A stretch of 9,654 bases of DNA from an uncultured Clostridia bacterium (GTDB taxonomy: Bacteria > Bacillota > Clostridia > Christensenellales > Aristaeellaceae). Below the pieces are notes generated by a model. It was not told the origin of the DNA and ran no database searches. It saw only the letters and a list, made by a program, of their open reading frames with translations. Shown here in pieces: positions 6,213-9,654 of this stretch. The translations under genes and the position numbers were made by a program. Position 1 is the first letter of the stretch, and the number at the start of each line of letters is the position of its first letter. Location: the NCBI GenBank assembly GCA_944363005.1, contig CALVTV010000086.1, forward strand, positions 1-9,654, in the 5' to 3' direction.

Positions 6213-7244
6213 CTACCCGTTTTTCTCCTCGAGCAGTTCCCCCAGGGACTGGCCCACCTGCGAAAGCACCGAAAGCACCTTGCCGTACTGCATGCGCGTG
6301 GGGCCGATCAAGCCGATGGTATTGACCCGGCCGTCGCTCAGGCGATAGCTCGCCGTGACGATGGAACAGTCCTTCGTCTCCTCCATGCCGGTTTCCGGGC
6401 CAATGCGCACGGAGAATTCCATTTCGCCATGCTGGGAAAGCAGGCTGATGATCTTCTCCTTGGTCTCCAGCACGCGCAGGAGCGACTTGGCTTTGTCCAC
6501 ATCCGAGTACTCCGGAAAACTGAGCAGATTCGATCGTCCGCCCACGGCCAGCGCGGAAATGTCGTCCTGTTCGTCCGGCGGCGTATCCTGCGCCAATGCG
6601 CGCATCACGCCGCGCACATCCTGCGGCGCACCAGCAGCCAACTGCGTGAGCCGTTCGCTCAACTGGCTGAGCGGACAACCTTCCAGCTGCTTGCTGAGCA
6701 CACGGGAGACCGTGTACAGCTCTTCCTGCGCCACCGGCGCATCCAAATCGAGGATGTGCTGGCGCACGGCGCCGCCGAGTGTCACGAGAATCAACAGGCA
6801 ACGCCGGTCGGACACCGGAACCAGTTGCAAATGGCTGAGTCTCTGCTCGGCCCGCGGGTTGCGGGTCATCACCGCGGCGGTGTAGTGCGTCACGCTGGAT
6901 AGCGCCTTCGCCATCCGGCTGGACAGGTCTTCCACCTGATGAATGCGCGTGTCAAAGCAGCTTCGAATGAATGCCGTCTCCTCCACGCTCAGCGGCTCCG
7001 GCCGCAGCATCTGATCGACATACAGGCGATATGCCTTGTAGGACGGCACGCGCCCGGCGGACGTATGCGGGGAATCCAGATACCCCAGCTCCTCCAGGTC
7101 GCTCATCTCGTTGCGGATGGTGGCCGAAGAGAGCTTCTGTTCGTATTTACGGGAAATGGTTCGGGAACCGACGGGCAGCGCGGTCAGGATATAGTCGTCA
7201 ATGATCGCCTGCAAGATTCGATACTTGCGATCGATCCGATCCAT
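6213..7244 (-). CDS. hrcA: HrcA, heat-inducible transcription repressor
   Basis: Repressor of class I heat-shock genes. It binds the CIRCE operator as a dimer and needs GroEL to stay active, so misfolded proteins that occupy GroEL relieve repression (family knowledge). At 343 aa it is full length. The N-terminal winged helix (about 1-75) shows DRKYRILQAIIDDYI, PVGSRTIS, then SSATIRNEMSDLEELGYL (39-56) and PHTSAGRVPSYKAYRLYVD (59-77). The C-terminal GAF-like and dimerisation part ends near SQVGQSLGELLEEKNG. The ATG at 7244 has a strong AAAGGAGG (7253-7260) 8 nt before it. It is the first gene of the operon, and a perfect CIRCE lies 24 nt upstream of its start, so it represses itself together with grpE-dnaK-dnaJ. 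Confidence 0.98.
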   Translation of the reverse strand: MDRIDRKYRILQAIIDDYILTALPVGSRTISRKYEQKLSSATIRNEMSDLEELGYLDSPHTSAGRVPSYKAYRLYVDQMLRPEPLSVEETAFIRSCFDTRIHQVEDLSSRMAKALSSVTHYTAAVMTRNPRAEQRLSHLQLVPVSDRRCLLILVTLGGAVRQHILDLDAPVAQEELYTVSRVLSKQLEGCPLSQLSERLTQLAAGAPQDVRGVMRALAQDTPPDEQDDISALAVGGRSNLLSFPEYSDVDKAKSLLRVLETKEKIISLLSQHGEMEFSVRIGPETGMEETKDCSIVTASYRLSDGRVNTIGLIGPTRMQYGKVLSVLSQVGQSLGELLEEKNG

Positions 7245-7268
7245 CCTGCCTTCCTCCTTTCGGTGTTG

Positions 7269-7295
7269 TTAGCACTCAACTCACTCGAGTGCTAA
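7269..7295. promoter_or_regulatory. CIRCE operator (HrcA binding site)
   Basis: Perfect match to the consensus: TTAGCACTC (7269-7277), a 9-nt spacer (7278-7286), GAGTGCTAA (7287-7295). All nine bases of both arms match and the spacer has the standard length. It lies between the -10 box and the hrcA ribosome site, starting roughly 5 nt after the expected transcription start, where bound HrcA would block RNA polymerase. The spacer repeats CACTC directly against the right arm, so a second, nested palindrome CACTCGAGTG (7282-7291) exists. It is the only CIRCE I see in the window. Confidence 0.98.
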
Positions 7296-7306
7296 TCAGC
7301 GTGATA

Positions 7307-7335
7307 AAGATACCACGTTGGTGCGGATTTGTCAA
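7307..7335 (-). promoter_or_regulatory. sigma-A promoter of the hrcA-grpE-dnaK-dnaJ operon
   Basis: On the minus strand, -35 TTGACA (7335-7330, perfect) and -10 TATCTT (7312-7307, 4 of 6) are separated by exactly 17 nt. Transcription should start near 7300, giving a leader of about 56 nt that carries CIRCE and the hrcA ribosome site. Housekeeping promoter plus CIRCE is the usual class I heat-shock arrangement. Confidence 0.9.
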
Positions 7336-7437
7336 CAGCCTTTTCACATCTTTTTGAAGAAATCTGACTTTTCCTGCCTTTCCTCTGCGCTTTCGTTCGC
7401 TGGAAAGGACACTTGGGCAGTCTGGTGCAGGTTTCAA

Positions 7438-7460
7438 GCGCCATTTTGCGGTTTTGGCGC
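7438..7460 (-). other. Weak hairpin after hemW, possible poor terminator
   Basis: A 6-bp stem (7438-7443 with 7455-7460) and an 11-nt loop begin 9 nt after the hemW stop. Only two T residues follow on the minus strand, so it is not a convincing rho-independent terminator. A second inverted repeat, CCTTTCC/GGAAAGG (7377-7383 and 7402-7408), lies further downstream and also lacks a T-tract. The lepA-hemW transcript may therefore read into hrcA. Confidence 0.35.
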
Positions 7461-7469
7461 ATCCTGCCA

Positions 7470-8606
7470 TCAAAGCATCTCCACCAGCACGCTGTTCATG
7501 ACCTGCATGCCCCTGGGCGTCAGGCGCAGAAACTCCCCTTCGCGCTCCATCAGGCCATCGCGTTGGCAGCGCTCGATCACCCTGGGCCAAACCTCTTGCG
7601 GCGTACGGCCAAAATCGCGGGCAAAACGCGCGCAGTCCACACCGCGCGTCATCCGCAGCCCCATCATCATCCGCTCAAACATCCGATCCTGCGGCGTGTT
7701 TTCTCCTTCGGTCTCGCGCTGCGTGCTTCCGCTTTGTGTCGTCTGCAAATAGGCTTCCCAATTCGCGGGATTATAAAACCGGCGTCCCGCCAAATCGCTG
7801 TGCGCCGCGCACCCCAGCCCCAAATACGGGCCGCACGACCAGTACACGATGTTGTGCCGGCAGGCAAACCCTGGGCGCGCGTAATTGGAGACCTCGTAGC
7901 GCGCAAAGCCCGCCTCCCGCGTCAGCCGTTCCGTGACCTCATCCATGCGGCACAGCGCGTCCTCATCCGGCAACGGCGCGCATTCCCCCCGCTCAACCTG
8001 ACCGCAAAGCGGCGTTCCCTCTTCCACAATCAGCGCATAGCAGCTCAGATGCTCCGGCGAAAGCGCAATCGCCTGCTCGAGCGTCTGGGTCCATTGCTGC
8101 ACGCTTTGGCCGGGCAAGCCCAGCATCAGATCGAGATTCAGGTTGCCAAATCCCGCGTCGCGCGCCATGCGCACAGCCTCCTGTGCCTGCGCAGCGGTGT
8201 GAATCCGGCCGATGCCCGCGAGCAGCGCATCGTCAAAGCTTTGCACCCCGAGCGAAAGCCGATTGACGCCCGCCGCGCGGTATGCGCGCAGATTCTCCGC
8301 CGTCAGCGTGCCCGGATTGCCTTCCATCGTGATTTCCGCATCCGGCTCAAGGTCAAAGCAGGCCCTCACCGCCTCCATCAGCGCGCGCACCTGCTCTCCC
8401 GAGAGCAGCGTCGGCGTACCGCCGCCCAGGAACATCGTTTTCACCGGCCTGCGTCCAAAGAAAGCCGCCTGCGTGCGCATTTCGCGGCAGACGGCCTCCA
8501 GATAGCGATCGCGCTGCGCCAGCTGTCCGGGGTAGGACGTGAAGTCGCAGTACGCGCACTTTTTGACACAAAAGGGGATGTGGATGTACAGGGAAATGGA
8601 TTCCAT
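7470..8606 (-). CDS. hemW: HemW, radical-SAM haem chaperone (HemN-like)
   Basis: Radical-SAM protein related to the oxygen-independent coproporphyrinogen III oxidase HemN. Members of this subgroup bind haem and insert it into proteins, and are not the oxidase (family knowledge). From the start chosen it is 378 aa, normal length. It shows IHIPFC13-VKK-C17-AY-C20-DF, the Fe-S motif followed by D-F rather than the fourth cysteine of true HemN, then GGGTP (61-65), EGNP (95-98), VQSF (121-124) and GLPGQ (163-167). The C-terminal HemN_C region includes the LTPRGMQVMNSVL end. The frame is open to a GTG at 8636 that overlaps the lepA stop, and there is an ATG at 8624. I chose the ATG at 8606 because AAAGAGGGGG (8611-8620) precedes only this one and the family starts shortly before the SLYIHIPFC motif. 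Confidence 0.95.
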   Translation of the reverse strand: MESISLYIHIPFCVKKCAYCDFTSYPGQLAQRDRYLEAVCREMRTQAAFFGRRPVKTMFLGGGTPTLLSGEQVRALMEAVRACFDLEPDAEITMEGNPGTLTAENLRAYRAAGVNRLSLGVQSFDDALLAGIGRIHTAAQAQEAVRMARDAGFGNLNLDLMLGLPGQSVQQWTQTLEQAIALSPEHLSCYALIVEEGTPLCGQVERGECAPLPDEDALCRMDEVTERLTREAGFARYEVSNYARPGFACRHNIVYWSCGPYLGLGCAAHSDLAGRRFYNPANWEAYLQTTQSGSTQRETEGENTPQDRMFERMMMGLRMTRGVDCARFARDFGRTPQEVWPRVIERCQRDGLMEREGEFLRLTPRGMQVMNSVLVEML

Positions 8607-8610
8607 TTTG

Positions 8611-8620
8611 CCCCCTCTTT
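8611..8620 (-). promoter_or_regulatory. hemW ribosome binding site (decides start)
   Basis: Coding-strand AAAGAGGGGG, with the GAGG core (8614-8617) 7 nt before the ATG at 8606. The alternative starts at 8624 and 8636 have no comparable site. Confidence 0.7.
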
Positions 8621-8632
8621 CCATATTGATGA

Positions 8633-9654
8633 TCACTCATCCATCTTGAGCACGGCGGTGAACGCTTCGCTGGGCACCTGCACGCTGCCAAGCTGGCGCA
8701 TGCGCTTCTTGCCCTCCTTCTGCTTTTCAAGCAGCTTGCGCTTGCGGCTGATGTCGCCGCCATAGCACTTGGCCAACACATCCTTGCGCATGGCCTTCAC
8801 CGTCTCGCGCGCGATGACCTTTCCGCCGATTGCCGCCTGAATCGGAATCTCAAACTGTTGGCGCGGAATGACTTCCTTGAGCTTTTCCGCAATCGAGCGG
8901 CCACGCGCATAGGCGCGGTCGCGATGAACGATCATCGAGAGCGCGTCGCAGGGTTCGCCATTGAGCAGCATGTCCAGTTTGACCAGATCGCTCTGCGCAT
9001 AGCCATCCAGCTCATAATCGTAGCTGGCGTAGCCCCGGCTCCGGCTCTTGATCTGATCAAAGAAGTCAAAGATGATCTCCGAGAGCGGCAACTGATAATG
9101 CAGGCACACGCGCGCGCCCTCATAGACCATGTCCTTGAACACGCCGCGCTTATTTTGGCAAACCTCCATCAATGCGCCCACGTACTCCTGCGGGGTGTGA
9201 ATGCTTGTCTTGACGATCGGCTCCTCCATGAAGTCGATCTCGCCGGCAGGCGGAAGATTGGACGGGTTGTCCACTTCCACCAGGCTGCCGTCCGTCTTGT
9301 GGACCTTATAGATGACGCTCGGTGCGGTCGTGATCAGATTCAAGTCGAACTCGCGCTCCAGGCGTTCGGAGATGATCTCCATGTGCAAAAGGCCGAGGAA
9401 ACCGCAGCGGAAGCCGAAGCCCAGCGCCTGGCTCGTCTCCGGTTCGTAGGTCAGCGAGGCGTCATTGAGCTGAAGCTTCTCGAGCGCGTCCTTGAGGTTG
9501 GCATAGTCCGCGCCGTCGGCCGGATAGATGCCACAGAACACCATCGGGTTCACCTGCCGGTAACCCGGCAGCATCTGCGCGGCGGGATTCGCGTCGTCGG
9601 TGATGGTGTCGCCGACGCGCGTGTCGTGCAGATCCTTGATGGAGGCGGCGACAT
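8633..9654 (-). CDS. lepA: LepA / elongation factor 4, 5'-truncated by window edge
   Basis: Ribosome-associated translational GTPase (EF4), thought to act in initiation or 30S assembly and in recovery from stalled states. About 339 codons are visible, up to the TGA at 8633-8635. The frame is still open at the right edge, so the gene starts outside the window with the whole GTPase domain. The visible part begins in domain II (TRVGDTITDDANP, then MLPGYRQVNPMVFCGIYP), continues through domain III (GFRCGFLGLLHMEI, ERLEREFDLNLI) and domain V, and ends in the LepA-specific C-terminal domain (KCYGGDISRKRKLLEKQKEG, followed by KKRMRQLGSVQVPSEAF). The terminal domain separates it from EF-G. The ATG at 9574 is internal, not the start. 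hemW follows after 26 nt, so the two are probably co-transcribed. Confidence 0.97.
   Translation of the reverse strand, partial: VAASIKDLHDTRVGDTITDDANPAAQMLPGYRQVNPMVFCGIYPADGADYANLKDALEKLQLNDASLTYEPETSQALGFGFRCGFLGLLHMEIISERLEREFDLNLITTAPSVIYKVHKTDGSLVEVDNPSNLPPAGEIDFMEEPIVKTSIHTPQEYVGALMEVCQNKRGVFKDMVYEGARVCLHYQLPLSEIIFDFFDQIKSRSRGYASYDYELDGYAQSDLVKLDMLLNGEPCDALSMIVHRDRAYARGRSIAEKLKEVIPRQQFEIPIQAAIGGKVIARETVKAMRKDVLAKCYGGDISRKRKLLEKQKEGKKRMRQLGSVQVPSEAFTAVLKMDE

Noticed and set aside
7377..7408. CCTTTCC/GGAAAGG inverted repeat as a terminator
   Set aside because: 18-nt loop region and no T-tract on either strand; at most a weak structure.
7413..8765. 450-aa plus-strand open frame over hemW and the end of lepA
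   Set aside because: Antisense shadow of the GC-rich hemW codons, Arg/His/Ala-rich, without a recognisable domain or ribosome site.

Overview
The window is a nine-gene, single-strand segment of a bacterial chromosome, with every gene on the minus strand. In transcription order (right to left) it reads lepA (5' end outside the window) - hemW - hrcA - grpE - dnaK - dnaJ - prmA - rsmE - mtaB (3' end outside the window). This is the conserved order of the Bacillota class I heat-shock locus and its neighbours, as in Bacillus subtilis. The organism is most likely a GC-rich (about 60% by eye) member of the Bacillota, probably a Clostridia-type anaerobe. The evidence is the synteny, the HrcA/CIRCE control, the Gram-positive DnaK that lacks the extra N-terminal segment of proteobacterial DnaK, and the strong Shine-Dalgarno sites. 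I cannot name a genus from sequence alone.

Right part (7470-9654): the C-terminal half or so of the ribosomal GTPase LepA/EF4, then the radical-SAM haem chaperone HemW. A 225-nt gap follows. It holds a strong sigma-A-type promoter (TTGACA, 17 nt, TATCTT) and a perfect CIRCE operator.

Middle (2329-7335): the chaperone operon. HrcA, the CIRCE-binding repressor, is first and so controls its own transcription. It is followed by GrpE (nucleotide exchange factor), DnaK (Hsp70) and DnaJ (Hsp40), which work as one folding machine. DnaK is flanked by two intercistronic hairpins without U-tracts. The operon ends in a clear rho-independent terminator just after dnaJ.

Left part (1-2283): a tightly packed translation-modification cluster. 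It encodes PrmA (ribosomal protein L11 methyltransferase), RsmE (16S rRNA m3U1498 methyltransferase) and MtaB (tRNA t6A37 methylthiotransferase). prmA-rsmE and rsmE-mtaB are 6 and 8 nt apart, which suggests translational coupling.

I find no mobile element, CRISPR array, tRNA or rRNA gene, and no credible plus-strand gene. The long plus-strand open frames are antisense shadows of GC-rich genes. The window is a well-known locus, not a new system. The points worth a second look are start-codon choices (dnaJ, prmA, hemW, grpE), the hairpins around dnaK, the CIRCE spacer, and the terminator that separates prmA from the heat-shock genes without an obvious new promoter.
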